A DNA stretch of 64,000 nucleotides from Coccinella septempunctata (taxonomy: Eukaryota > Arthropoda > Insecta > Coleoptera > Coccinellidae), in the NCBI RefSeq assembly GCF_907165205.1, contig NC_058196.1, positions 7,048,501 through 7,112,500 on the forward strand. Direction: 5' to 3'. Both the position numbers and the translations under genes were made by a program. The first letter of the stretch is position 1, and each line of letters starts with the position of its first letter. The notes under the pieces were generated by a model. That model did no database searches, was not told the DNA's origin, and saw nothing but the letters and a program-made list of their open reading frames with translations. Below are positions 20,285 to 33,200 of the stretch, one piece after another.

Positions 20285-21656
20285 TGTTACGGCTAAAGAT
20301 AGGTGTGAGCATAAACTTAAGATTAGCCGGCTAAACTTAGGTTTATATTCAAGGATCGGCTAAAGTTCGATAAAATATTCATCTGCGTAAGGGCATTTCA
20401 TCTTAAGCCGGCTAATGTGCAGATTACCCAAAACGGAACGGCTAAAAATGTATTCGATGGACACGCGGAGAGGTGATGTGTCATGTCGGATGGAAGAGGA
20501 TGCACGCACACGGCCACTTTTTTGTTTAAATTTTTAGATTGTTTAGTATTGGGGTTGTATTACATAACGCCCATGGATTTTCAATTTAACATTTAACGAG
20601 TTATTTTCATCTGTTTAGGAGATTAATGCTCTTCAAATCGAGCCTAATTTGTGAAAAACCATAATATGACCCCACAAGGAAATGAGATATAGAAGACATA
20701 GTCAGTGTCTTGTGAAAAACCAGAATATCCCTTACAAGCAAATGAAATATAAGATATTAGACATAGAAAATTTTTTCTGTAAACAAAAGTATATTTTCCC
20801 TACCATTCAATAATTGGGGTTATGGAAAAATTACGGAATAGGAACTATAGTTTCTAACGTTACATTTTCTTTCCAACCAATGCTATCGCAAAAAAGAACA
20901 AAAAAAAACTATGAACATGAACATAGTAAAAAACACTCTTTCTAGCTGATTTTGTTAAAAATTCCTTCCCGAGTCCTTGAACATACGGGTTCCAAAATAC
21001 GGCCTGTCGCCACCCTTGATGAATCATGCCGGGGGATACAAGTGCATTCATCGTAAAGCTCATCAGCCAAATAGTCAGGTCAACTACAAACAAGATTGGG
21101 TACTTCAACTTATATTTTTCTAAAATTTGACCTTTGTTATTTTGATGAAGAAGTACGCGGCATCATTCTTGTCTTCGTTCTCTCCTTTTGCTCATTCAAT
21201 TCCTCTCAAATTATGAATAATAACCAGATGGAAAATAATCATCAACACTACAGTTTTCCCTCACACTCAAAATAGCATGTCTCGAATTTTGTCATCAAGC
21301 GTTTACATTTTTAGATTAGTCAATAAGAATTCGTTGAGACATAGTTGAAACAAATATATGTTCATTCTCCAATTTCTCAACTGCTTGACAAAATGTTTTT
21401 CTGCTATTAAAATATGTGAAATTCATACAAAAAATGCATTACATTAATAGTTCGATTATACTCGTATTACTATTTTTTTACATTCTTTTAATTGCGTCCC
21501 TCATTCCTTCTACATTTTTAGCCGATAGGATGTGGTTACACTCAAGTTTAGCCGGCTAAAGATAGAAGAAACTAACATTAGCAAATACCCTAAGCTAAAC
21601 CTAAGTTTAGCCGGCTAATCTTAAGTTTATGTTCACACCTATCTTTAGCCGTAACA
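20285..21656. mobile_element. 1372-bp non-autonomous TIR transposon
   Basis: It begins TGTTACGGCTAAAGATAGG and ends with the inverse. The terminal inverted repeats run about 60 bp with one mismatch seen. TATA flanks both sides (20281-20284, 21657-21660), and copy 2 of the duplication has a single TATA (56465-56468), an empty site. If the target is TA the element would be two bases longer at each end. The palindrome TTAGCCGGCTAA or its core lies at 20323, 20404, 21547 and 21607. A minus-strand frame at 20860-21108 (82 codons) does not resemble a transposase. The superfamily is not assigned. Confidence 0.9.
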
Positions 21657-21684
21657 TATACATTAATATAAACACAATTATTAT

Positions 21685-23493
21685 TTACAATCCTCTCATA
21701 TGGGAACTTGGTCGAATAATTGGTAAACCGATTGTGGTGAAATCCTTCCTTTCTGAATATATATCTTTAATTCTCCTGACTGTAAGCTCCCAGGTTTCCA
21801 AAACCTCGTCGAAGAAGGCTGATCGTGGTTCGCCAACCATCGCTGTATAAGGATCAAGAGACGAGATAAGCGTCGGATACATATAAATTCGGCCACTCAG
21901 TATTTGGAAAGGTGTAAATGGGAATCTCCCATCAAACCTGACGGAGTTCTCGAAATGAATTAAATCCTTATCGAGAAGATGCCACAGACATCTCAGCTCA
22001 TCGTCAGAGCAGATATCCTGATGGATCTTCTCAGGAATAGGAATTCCATTCAGTGTATGGATGAAGGCGTATTTCATGATCAATAATTTCATTTTCGAAT
22101 TTCGTCTCTTGATGGCCAGCTCGAACGGATTCAAATTCTGCTTGTTCAGCATGTCCAATCTTGCTCCGTGTCGCAGAAGACAAGCAGCCATTGGAAGGTT
22201 ACCGTAGGAGACTGCTTTGTGCAAAGGCGTCTCGCTGGCCATGTTTATCGCGTTTACGTCTATGCCACGGTCTGTGAGGATATATGTTGCTTCTTTGTAA
22301 ATCTCCGGATTCACATTCGTCAGCATCGCTAGGCAATGCAGACAATTGTTCAGTTTGAAATCGGTGTTGCTGGCATCGCTGGCGTTATCTAAAAGTAGCC
22401 TGATCAATTCAGGACTAGGCCATTTTTTAGCAATCAGCAGCAGCAGGGTGTTCCCCCTTATATCAATGGCATCTAAGTCGACGTTATATTTGAGAAGTTC
22501 TTCAATGCATTCTTTTCTCTTTTCACTGCTATCATTCACCATGTGGATAGGCGTGGAACCGTCGCATGTTTCTGCTTCAACATTGGCACCATTAGTCACC
22601 AGGGTTTCAACCAGATGGAGATGCCTAAATTGTATAGCCAGGTGGAGGGGGGTAACCTTTTTCGAGTCAGTGGCATTGACATTAGCTCCTTTTCGTAATA
22701 AAAACAGGACTTCCTTCAAATTTCCCTTTTCGACAGCCACATGAAGATCGGTTTTCTGAGGATCCTCAATATTTTCTTTTGGAATATTGATGGTCTGTAA
22801 AGAATTTAAGAGAAATTAGGCGATTGTTATGAAGTTAATACTTATATATCAGGTTTCGTGAACAACAAAAATTCAGTCGGTCTATACAGGGTGAATCTTT
22901 GACTCTTACAAATATTAAAACAATAGATTATTGAGGTGAAAAGAAACACTTTTTTTTATACCATTTTTTTCGATTCAGCCCTGATAAAAAGATATAGCCA
23001 TTTTAAGTTTTCATAATGAGCCATAGAGAAACAAGATTCCCTTCAGAATAACAAGCAGAATCTATGACACTACACATATATGGTTCTTTTAAACAGAATT
23101 GCAATCAGTCAAATCAGTTCATGGTACGTAATGGTCATAATGGAAAAACTGGAGATGTAGGTGATATTTTGTGTTTAAAAAAGTTTCATCATATAAATGA
23201 AAAACTATATTCCGAAATTCATTTCATTCGATGAAACCTTTAGTGAGAGAACATTTTTTTATGGTTTTTCATCAGCTTGTATCTTTTAAACCGAGCCGAT
23301 TCGGAAAAAATGGTTCAGAAAAAAAGTGTTTCTTTTGACCTCAAGAATCAACTGTTAAAATGTTTGTACGAATCAAAGATTCCGCGTATACAAGATTTTC
23401 AAGAATCATTGCAAATCTCTTTACAGAAAACTTTTATGCACTTACCATTTTGCGAGAATTGTGGTGTGTTCTTCTATTCTTTCTTCGCGACAT
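21685..23493 (-). CDS. ankyrin-repeat protein, copy 1
   Basis: Two exons: 23493-23446 (ATG to a GTAAGT donor; MSRRKNRRTHHNSRKM) and 22794-21685 (after a TTCTTTACAG acceptor), phase 0, 385 residues. Residues about 31-260 hold six to seven ankyrin repeats: TDLHVAVEKGNLKEVLFLL, TPLHLAIQFRHLHLVETLV, TPIHMVND, a degenerate TLLLLIAKK, CLHCLAML and TPLHKAVSYGNLPMAACLL. The last 125 residues (IPIPEKIHQDICSDDELRC, then FPFTPFQILSGRIY) form a tail I do not recognise; it sits where PRANC or other F-box-like tails occur in some insect and viral ankyrin proteins, but this is not shown. No signal peptide or membrane segment; likely intracellular protein binding. The start is supported by the splice fit and by the same layout in copy 2. 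A transposon begins 29 bp past the stop. Confidence 0.85.
22883..23390. mobile_element. MITE-like element in intron 1 of ankyrin gene copy 1
   Basis: About 508 bp with imperfect long inverted repeats. The left end reads TATACAGGGTGAATCTTTGA and the right end, inverted, TATACGCGGAATCTTTGA. Similarity continues inward through TTGAGGT(G/C)AAAAGAAACAC. No coding capacity was seen. Confidence 0.7.
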
Positions 23494-23590
23494 ATTTCAG
23501 GTTTTAAACACACTGTAGATTAAAAATTCTAACTGTACTGACACGAATTGAAAAACGAAGCACAACTGTACCAAGACACCCATTTACGTT

Positions 23591-23600
23591 CATTTATATA
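23591..23600 (-). promoter_or_regulatory. TATA box of ankyrin gene copy 1
   Basis: TATATAAATG on the minus strand, about 100 bp before the ATG at 23493. About 30 bp downstream lies GGTACAGTTGTG, a possible initiator. Copy 2 conserves both. Confidence 0.55.
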
Positions 23601-23923
23601 CTCGTAGGAATAGCTAGGTACGTAATTTTTTTCTGAGAACCGTAAGATGACCACCGAAATTTCTGCCCCCTTTCAAAATCTCAAACTACCTGACAAATGA
23701 CAGTTAATGTTTATTTGCCAATTGGGTATAACGGCCCTGTAATAATTTTGGGATGGGACTTAACTTTTCGGTTAATTTGAATTCAGATTAGGAAGGGGGC
23801 AATAAGGAATGTTTTTCTTAAATTGAAATTATTCCGAGAATTTTTATCAGAAATATATTTATGGAACTGTTGTGCGAAACTTTCTAAATGCACAGTGACA
23901 TGGAAGGAGAGGGCATTTATAAT

Positions 23924-25140
23924 TATACTTCATTCAAATTTATTTTAGCAGTCGGTTGGCCATGAAATAATTTTCTCAAGTTTTTGTAACTAGAACGAAG
24001 TTAAGTTGGCACTCATGAAATGTCGTTAATGTCAAAACGCCGTTGCCACAACTAATATCAATTTTTATTACGAAAATGCCGAAAGTGATTGAAAAAAGAG
24101 ACAGGGTTTCAGGAAGTGATATTTAGAATTCAGGTCCGCTCATTCAAATAGTTATACCCTGATATTCTAAAATCCACAATACGTTAGACGGTAGCGAACA
24201 TAATTCAATGTAAGAGAATTTATATAATGTTTCATCTGAATCTAAACGACTTATATTTCAGCTGAATATTTCCAAAATCAGAAAGATTGTGAATGAAGAG
24301 GATGACAAAGAATTTCCTTCTATTGGGAGACCCAAAAAAGTGGTGGCATTCGAGAATTTTATGTTTGAGTGAATTAATGCGAAAAGTTTACTACAGGATT
24401 TTCGATAAATAACATCGGAGAATAAGTTCCCTAAAATGGATTTTTCTATTTTTCATTTGACTTGTCCTATACAATGTAAATGTCTTATGGTACTAATAAA
24501 TACCTATAATTAATATTATTACATCAATGTATTAAGATGAATAGCCACAAATACGCGCAAGTTACCCTGTTACTTGTTTATTCATGTGAAATTTTTGTTC
24601 AAAGGTGAAGTTCATCTTAACTTGAAACTTCCTTCAATTTCTTTTACTTATATTGATGCAAGATGATTTTTGTTGAAGAATTTAACATTCTTTTAATTAT
24701 CTGTTAATTACTTCGGGAGATACCCATTCCCAACTACTGCATCATATGCATTTCATCTTCGAGTTAATATTTTTGAAATCTACAAATGATGTAAGCCAAA
24801 GAAGATAACGAACATCAACTCTCCTCAAGCTAGTGCATATTATGATATTATATTGATCTCTTGTATATTCCATGTGAATAACTGGATTTGGTATGCCTTC
24901 AATCAGTTTGCATAAACTTCAATTTTGTTCGTCACATATAATATTTTCCGAAGAAATTCGACATTGTGATAAAATACGTAATAGCAGAAACTTTTACGTA
25001 GAACGGGCAACATAGCGTTGATTTAAAACCCAAAAATGTTTTGACAAGCTTCATAACCCCACATTTTCGTACTATACAGAGTGAAATGTGTCAAATTTCC
25101 ATGGCCAACCGACTGCTAAAATAAAAGTGAATGAAGTATA
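23924..25140. mobile_element. 1217-bp TIR element bordering the satellite, copy 1
   Basis: The left end 23924-23964 and right end 25100-25140 are 41-bp inverted repeats with two mismatches (TATACTTCATTC ... CAGTCGGTTGGCCATG). The right repeat ends exactly where satellite begins. No transposase was found. Inside, an exon-like stretch at 24262-24372 follows TTATATTTCAG and stays open for 36 codons (ISKIRKIVNEEDDKEFPSIG and on), but no partner exon was found. Confidence 0.75.
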
Positions 25141-27212
25141 TGTGCAGTTTCAAAATTTGGTTCAAATTGATCCAACAGTTTTCAAGGAATTGATATCACA
25201 CTTTGCCGAATTGACAACTGAAATCTCAATTCCTATCTGAACTATCGAACTGAAATTCAACATGTGCATCTCAATTCGAAAACTGTGTAAAATTTCAAGA
25301 TTTGGTTCGAATTGATCCAACATTGTTCGAGGAATTAGTATCACACTTTGCCGAATTGACCACTGAAATCTCAATTCTTATCTGAACTATCGAACTGAAA
25401 TTCAACATGTGCTTCCCATTTCGAAAACTATGTGCAGTTTCAAAATTTGGTTCGAATTGATTCAACAGTTTTCGAGGAATTGATATCACACTTTGCCGAA
25501 TTGACCACTGAAATCTCAATTCCTATCTGAACTATCGAACTGAAATTCAACATGTGCATCTCAATTCGAAAACTATGTGCAGTTTCAAGATTTGGTTCGA
25601 ATTGATCCAATAGTTCCTTAGGAATTGAAATAATATTTTGTCGAATCGACCACTGAAATCTCCATTCCTATCAGAACTATCGATCTGAAATTCAACATGT
25701 GCGTCTCATTTCGAAAACTATGTGCAGTTTCAAGATTTGGGTCGTATTGGTCCAACAGTTTTTGAGAAATTGATATCACACTTTGCCGAATAGACCACTG
25801 AAATCTCAATTCCTATCTGCACTATCGAACTGAAATTCAACATGTGCATCTCAATTCGAAAACTATGTGCAGTTTCAAGATTTGGTTCGAATTGATCCAA
25901 CAGTTTTCGAGGAATTGATATCACACTTTGCCGAATTGATAACTGAAATCTCAATTCCTATCTGAACTATCGAACTGAAATTCAACATTTGCATCTCAAT
26001 TCGAAAACTGTGTAAAATTTTAAGATTTGGTTCGAATTGATCCAACATTGTTCGAGGAATTAGATTCACACTTTGCCGAATTGACCACTGAAATCTCAAT
26101 TCCTATCTGAACTATCGAACTGAAATTCAACATGTGCATCCCATTTCGAAAACTATGTGCAGTTTCAAAATTTGGTTCAAATTGATCCGACAGTTTTCAA
26201 GGAATTGATATCACACTTTGCCGAATTGACAACTGAAATCTCAATTCCTATCTGAACTTTCGAACTGAAATTCAACATGTGCATCTCAATTCGAAAACTA
26301 TGTGCAGTTTCAAGATTTGGTTCGAATCGATCCAATATTACCTTAGGAATTGAAATGATATTTTGCCGAATCGACTACTGAAATCTCCATTCCTATCAGA
26401 ACTATCGATCTGAAATTCAACATGTGCATCTCAATTCGGAAACTATGTGCAGTTTCAAGATTTGGGTCGAATTGGTTCAACAGTTTTTGAGGAATTGATA
26501 TCACACTTTGCCGAATAGACCACTGAAATCTCAATTCCTATCTGCACTATCGAACTGAAATTCAACATGTGCATCTCAATTCGAAAACTATGTGCAGTTT
26601 CAAGATTTGGTTCGAATTGATCCAACAGTTTTCGAGGAATTGATATCACACTTTGCCGAATTGATAACTGAAATCTCAATTCCTATCTGAACTATCGAAC
26701 TGAAATTCAACATGTGCATCCCATTTCGAAAACTATGTGCAGTTTCAAAATTTGGTTCAAATTGATCCGACAGTTTTCCAGGAATTGATATCACACTTTG
26801 CCGAATTGACAACTGAAATCTCAATTCCTATCTGAACTTTCGAACTGAAATTCAACATGTGCATCTCAATTCGAAAACTATGTGCAGTTTCAAGATTTGG
26901 TTCGAATCGATCCAATATTACCTTAGGAATTGAAATGATATTTTGTCGAATCGACCACTGAAATCTCCATTCCTATCAGAACTATCGAACTGAAATTCAA
27001 TATGTGCATCACATTTCGAAAACTATGTGCAGTTTCAAAATTTGGTTCAAATTGATCCGACAGTTTTCAAGGAATTGATATCACACTTTGCCGAATTGAC
27101 AACTGAAATCTCAATTCCTATCTGAACTTTCGAACTGAAATTCAACATGTGCATCTCAATTCGAAAACTATGTGCAGTTTCAAGATTTGGTTCGAATCGA
27201 TCCAATATTACC

Positions 27213-30200
27213 TTAGGAATTGAAATGATATTTTGCCGAATCGACTACTGAAATCTCCATTCCTATCAGAACTATCGATCTGAAATTCAACATGTGCATC
27301 TCAATTCGAAAACTATGTGCAGTTTCAAGATTTGGGTCGAATTGGTTCAACAGTTTTTGAGGAATTGATATCACACTTTGCCGAATAGACCACTGAAATC
27401 TCAATTCCTATCTGCACTATCGAACTGAAATTCAACATGTGCATCTCAATTCGAAAACTATGTGCAGTTTCAAGATATGGTTCGAATTGATCCAACAGTT
27501 TTCGAGGAATTGATATCACACTTTGCCGAATTGACCACTGAAATCTCAATTCCTATTTGAAATATCGAACTGAAATTCAACATGTGCATCTCAATTCGAA
27601 AACTATGTGCAATTTCAAGATTTGGTTCGAATCGATCCAATAGTTCCTTAGGAATTGATCCAACAGTTTTCGAGGAATTGATATCACTTTTTGCCGAATT
27701 GACCACTGAAATCTCAATTTCTATCTGAACTTTCAAACTGAAATTCAACATGTGCATCTCAATTCGAAAACTATGTGCAGTTTCAAGATTTGGTTCGAAT
27801 CGATCCAATAGTTCCTTAGGAATTGAAATGATATTTTGCCGAATCGACTACTGAAATCTTCATTCCTATCAGAACTATCTATCTGAAATTCAACATGTGC
27901 ATCTCAATTCGAAAACTATGTGCAGTTTCAAAATTTGGGTCTAATTGGTTCAACAGTTTTTGAGGAATTGATATCACACTTTGCCGAATAGACCACTGAA
28001 ATATCAATTCCTATCAGAACTATCGAACTGAAATTCAACATATGCATCTCATTTCGAAAACTATGTGCAGTTTCAAGATTTGGTTCGAATTGATCAAACA
28101 GTTTTCAAGGAATTGATATCACACTTTGCCGAATTGACCACTGAAATCTCATTTCCTATCTGAACTATCGAACTGAAATTCAACATGTGCATCTCAATCC
28201 GAAAACTATGTGCAGTTTCAAGATTTGGTTCGAATTGATCCAATAGTTCCTTAGGAATTGAAATGATATTTTGTCGAATCGACTACTGAAATCTCCATTC
28301 CTATTAGAACTATCGATCTGAAATTCAACATGTGCTTCTCGATTCGAAAACTATGTGCAGTTTCAAGATTTGGTTCGAATCGATCCAATAGTTCCTTAGG
28401 AATTGAAATGATATTTTGCCGAATCGACTACTGAAATCTTCATTCCTATCAGAACTATCGATCTGAAATTCAACATGTGCATCTCAATTCGAAAACTATG
28501 TGCAGTTTCAAGATTTGGGTCGAATTGGTTCAACAGTTTTTGAGGAATTGATATCACACTTTGCCGAATAGACCACTGAAATCTCAATTCCTATCAGAAC
28601 TATGGAACTGAAATTCAACATATGCATCTCATTTCGAAAACTATGTGCAGTTTCAAGATTTGTTTCGAATTGATCCAACAGTTTTCGAGGAATTGATATC
28701 ACACTTTGCCGAATAGAACACTGAAATCTCAATTCCTATCTGCACTATCGATCTGAAATTCAACAAGTGCATCTCATTTAGAAAACTATGTGCAGTTTCA
28801 AGATTTTGTTCAAATCGATCCAATAGTTCCTTAGGAATTGATCCAACAGTTTTCGAGGAATTGATATCACTTTTTGCCGAATTGACCACTGAAATCTCAA
28901 TTTCTATCTGATCTATCAAACTGAAATTCAACATGTGCATCTCAATTCGAAAACTATGTGCAGTTTCAAGATTTGGTTCGAATCGATCCAATAGTTCCTT
29001 AGGAATTGAAATGATATTTTGCCGAATCGACTACTGAAATCTTCATTCCTATCAGAACTATCAATCTGAAATTCAACATGTGCATCTCAATTCGAAAACT
29101 ATGTGCAGTTTCAAGATTTGGGTCGAATTGGTTCAACAGTTTTTGAGGAATTGATATCACACTTTGCCGAATAGACCACTGAAATCTCAATTCCTATCAG
29201 AACTATGGAACTGAAATTCAACATATGCATCTCATTTCGAAAACTATGTGCAGTTTCAAGATTTGTTTCGAATTGATCCAACAGTTTTCGAGGAATTGAT
29301 ATCACACTTTGCCGAATTGATAACTGAAATCTCAATTCCTATCTGAACTATCGAACTGAAATTCAACATGTGCATCCCATTTCGAAAACTATGTGCAGTT
29401 TCAAAATTTGGTTCAAATTGATCCGACAGTTTTCCAGGAATTGATATCACACTTTGCCGAATTGACAACTGAAATCTCAATTCCTATCTGAACTTTCGAA
29501 CTGAAATTCAACATGTGCATCTCAATTCGAAAACTATGTGCAGTTTCAAGATTTGGTTCGAATCGATCCAATATTACCTTAGGAATTGAAATGATATTTT
29601 GTCGAATCGACTACTGAAATCTCCATTCCTATCAGAACTATCGGACTGAAATTCAATATGTGCATCACATTTCGAAAACTATGTGCAGTTTCAAAATTTG
29701 GTTCAAATTGATCCGACAGTTTTCAAGGAATTGATATCACACTTTGCCGAATTGACAACTGAAATCTCAATTCCTATCTGAACTTTCGAACTGAAATTCA
29801 ACATGTGCATCTCAATTCGAAAACTATGTGCAGTTTCAAGATTTGGTTCGAATCGATCCAATATTACCTTAGGAATTGAAATGATATTTTGCCGAATCGA
29901 CTACTGAAATCTCCATTCCTATCAGAACTATCGATCTGAAATTCAACATGTGCATCTCAATTCGAAAACTATGTGCAGTTTCAAGATTTGGGTCGAATTG
30001 GTTCAACAGTTTTTGAGGAATTGATATCACACTTTGCCGAATAGACCACTGAAATCTCAATTCCTATCTGAACAATCAAACTGAAATTCAACATATGCAT
30101 CTCAATTCGAAAACTATGTGCAGTTTCAAGATTTGGTTCGAATCGATCCAATAGTTCCTTAGGAATTGAAATGATATTTTGCCGAATCGACTAATGAAAT

Positions 30201-33200
30201 CTTCATTCCTATCAGAACTATCGATCTGAAATTCAACATGTGCATCTCAATTCGAAAACTATGTGCAGTTTCAAGATTTGGGTCGAATTGGTTCAACAGT
30301 TTTTGAGGAATTGATATCACACTTTGCCGAATAGACCACTGAAATCTCAATTCCTATCTGCACTATCGAACTGAAATTCAACATGTGCATCTCAATTCGA
30401 AAACTATGTGCAGTTTCAAGATTTGGTTCGAATTGATCCAACAGTTTTCGAGGAATTGATATCACACTTTGCCGAATTGATAACTGAAATCTCAATTCCT
30501 ATCTGAACTATCGAACTGAAATTCAACATGTGCATCCCATTTCGAAAACTATGTGCAGTTTCAAAATTTGGTTCAAATTGATCCGACAGTTTTCCAGGAA
30601 TTGATTTCACACTTTGCCGAATTGACAACTGAAATCTCAATTCCTATCTGAACTTTCGAACTGAAATTCAACATGTGCATCTCAATTCGAAAACTATGTT
30701 CAGTTTCAAGATTTGGTTCGAATCGATCCAATATTACCTTAGGAATTGAAATGATATTTTGTCGAATCGACCACTGAAATCTCCATTCCTATCAGAACTA
30801 TCGAACTGAAATTCAATATGTGCATCACATTTCGAAAACTATGTGCAGTTTCAAAATTTGGTTCAAATTGATCCGACAGTTTTCAAGGAATTGATATCAC
30901 ACTTTGCCGAATTGACAACTGAAATCTCAATTCCTATCTGAACTTTCGAACTGAAATTCAACATGTGCATCTCAATTCGAAAACTATGTGCAGTTTCAAG
31001 ATTTGGTTCGAATCGATCCAATATTACCTTAGGAATTGAAATGATATTTTGCCGAATCGACTACTGAAATCTCCATTCCTATCAGAACTATCGATCTGAA
31101 ATTCAACATGTGCATCTCAATTCGAAAACTATGTGCAGTTTCAAGATTTGGGTCGAATTGGTTCAACAGTTTTTGAGGAATTGATATCACACTTTGCCGA
31201 ATAGACCACTGAAATCTCAATTCCTATCTGCACTATCGAACTGAAATTCAACATGTGCATCTCAATTCGAAAACTATGTGCAGTTTCAAGATTTGGTTCG
31301 AATTGATCCAACAGTTTTCGAGGAATTGATATCACACTTTGCCGAATTGACCACTGAAATCTCAATTCCTATTTGAAATATCGAACTGAAATTCAACATG
31401 TGCATCTCAATTCGAAAACTATGTGCAATTTCAAGATTTGGTTCGAATCGATCCAATAGTTCCTTAGGAATTGATCCAACAGTTTTCGAGGAATTGATAT
31501 CACTTTTTGCCGAATTGACCACTGAAATCTCAATTTCTATCTGAACTATCAAACTGAAATTCAACATGTGCATCTCAATTCGAAAACTATGTGCAGTTTC
31601 AAGATTTGGTTCGAATCGATCCAATAGTTCCTTAGGAATTGAAATGATATTTTGCCGAATCGACTACTGAAATCTTCATTCCTATCAGAACTATCTATCT
31701 GAAATTCAACATGTGCATCTCAATTCGAAAACTATGTGCAGTTTCAAAATTTGGGTCTAATTGGTTCAACAGTTTTTGAGGAATTGATATCACACTTTGC
31801 CGAATAGACCACTGAAATATCAATTCCTATCAGAACTATCGAACTGAAATTCAACATATGCATCTCATTTCGAAAACTATGTGCAGTTTCAAGATTTGGT
31901 TCGAATTGATCAAACAGTTTTCAAGGAATTGATATCACACTTTGCCGAATTGACCACTGAAATCTCAATTCCTATCTGAACTATCGAACTGAAATTCAAC
32001 ATGTGCATCTCAATCCGAAAACTATGTGCAGTTTCAAGATTTGGTTCGAATTGATCCAATAGTTCCTTAGGAATTGAAATGATATTTTGTCGAATCGACT
32101 TCTGAAATCTCCATTCCTATTAGAACTATCGATCTGAAATTCAACATGTGCATCTCAATCCGAAAACAATGTAAAGTTTCAAGATTTGGTTCGAATTGAT
32201 CCAACAGTTTTCGAGGAATTGAAATGATATTTTGCCGAATAGACCACTGAAATCTCAATTCCTATCTGAACTTTCGAACTGAAATTCAACATGTGCATCT
32301 CAATTCGAAAACTATGTGCAGTTTCAAGATTTGGGTCGAATTGGTTCAACAGTTTTTGAGGAATTGATATCACACTTTGCCGAATAGACCACTGAAATCT
32401 CAATTCCTATCTGCACTATCGAACTGAAATTCAACATGTGCATCTCAATTCGAAAACTATGTGCAGTTTCAAGATTTGGTTCGAATTGATCCAACAGTTT
32501 TCGAGGAATTGATATCACACTTTGCCGAATTGATAACTGAAATCTCAATTCCTATCTGAACTATCGAACTGAAATTCAACATGTGCATCCCATTTCGAAT
32601 ACTATGTGCAGTTTCAAAATTTGGTTCAAATTGATCCGACAGTTTTCCAGGAATTGATTTCACACTTTGCCGAATTGACAACTGAAATCTCAATTCCTAT
32701 CTGAACTTTCGAACTGAAATTCAACATGTGCATCCCATTTCGAAAACTATGTGCAGTTTCAAAATTTGGTTCAAATTGATCCGACAGTTTTCCAGGAATT
32801 GATATCACACTTTGCCGAATTGACAACTGAAATCTCAATTCCTATCTGAACTTTCGAACTGAAATTCAACATGTGCATCTCAATTCGAAAACTATGTGCA
32901 GTTTCAAGATTTGGTTCGAATCGATCCAATATTACCTTAGGAATTGAAATGATATTTTGTCGAATCGACCACTGAAATCTCCATTCCTATCAGAACTATC
33001 GGACTGAAATTCAATATGTGCATCACATTTCGAAAACTATGTGCAGTTTCAAAATTTGGTTCAAATTGATCCGACAGTTTTCAAGGAATTGATATCACAC
33101 TTTGCCGAATTGACAACTGAAATCTCAATTCCTATCTGAACTTTCGAACTGAAATTCAACATGTGCATCTCAATTCGAAAACTATGTGCAGTTTCAAGAT

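Larger units (their letters stand above)
20058..25140. repeat. segmental duplication, copy 1 (ankyrin cassette)
   Basis: Matches 56242-59948 nearly base for base. Without the 1372-bp transposon and its 4-bp duplication the two copies have the same length (3707 bp). Offsets are 36184 bp left of the transposon and 34808 bp right of it. Similarity continues into the satellite past 25140. Confidence 0.95.

Noticed and set aside
20860..21108. 82-codon hydrophobic minus-strand frame inside the 1372-bp transposon
   Set aside because: It has no transposase motif, splice context or recognised family; probably chance.
22346..22744. 132-codon plus-strand frame, also at 57154-57552
   Set aside because: Antisense shadow of the ankyrin exon; it is conserved only because the duplication is recent.
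23277..23507. 76-codon plus-strand frame, also at 58085-58315
   Set aside because: It crosses the MITE-like right end and runs antisense to exon 1 of the ankyrin gene; the splice fit on the minus strand explains the sequence better.
24083..24130. Short ATG frame (MPKVIEKRDRVSGSDI) upstream of the exon-like stretch
   Set aside because: It stops after 16 codons, has no consensus donor in a phase that fits the next exon, and changes at several residues in copy 2.
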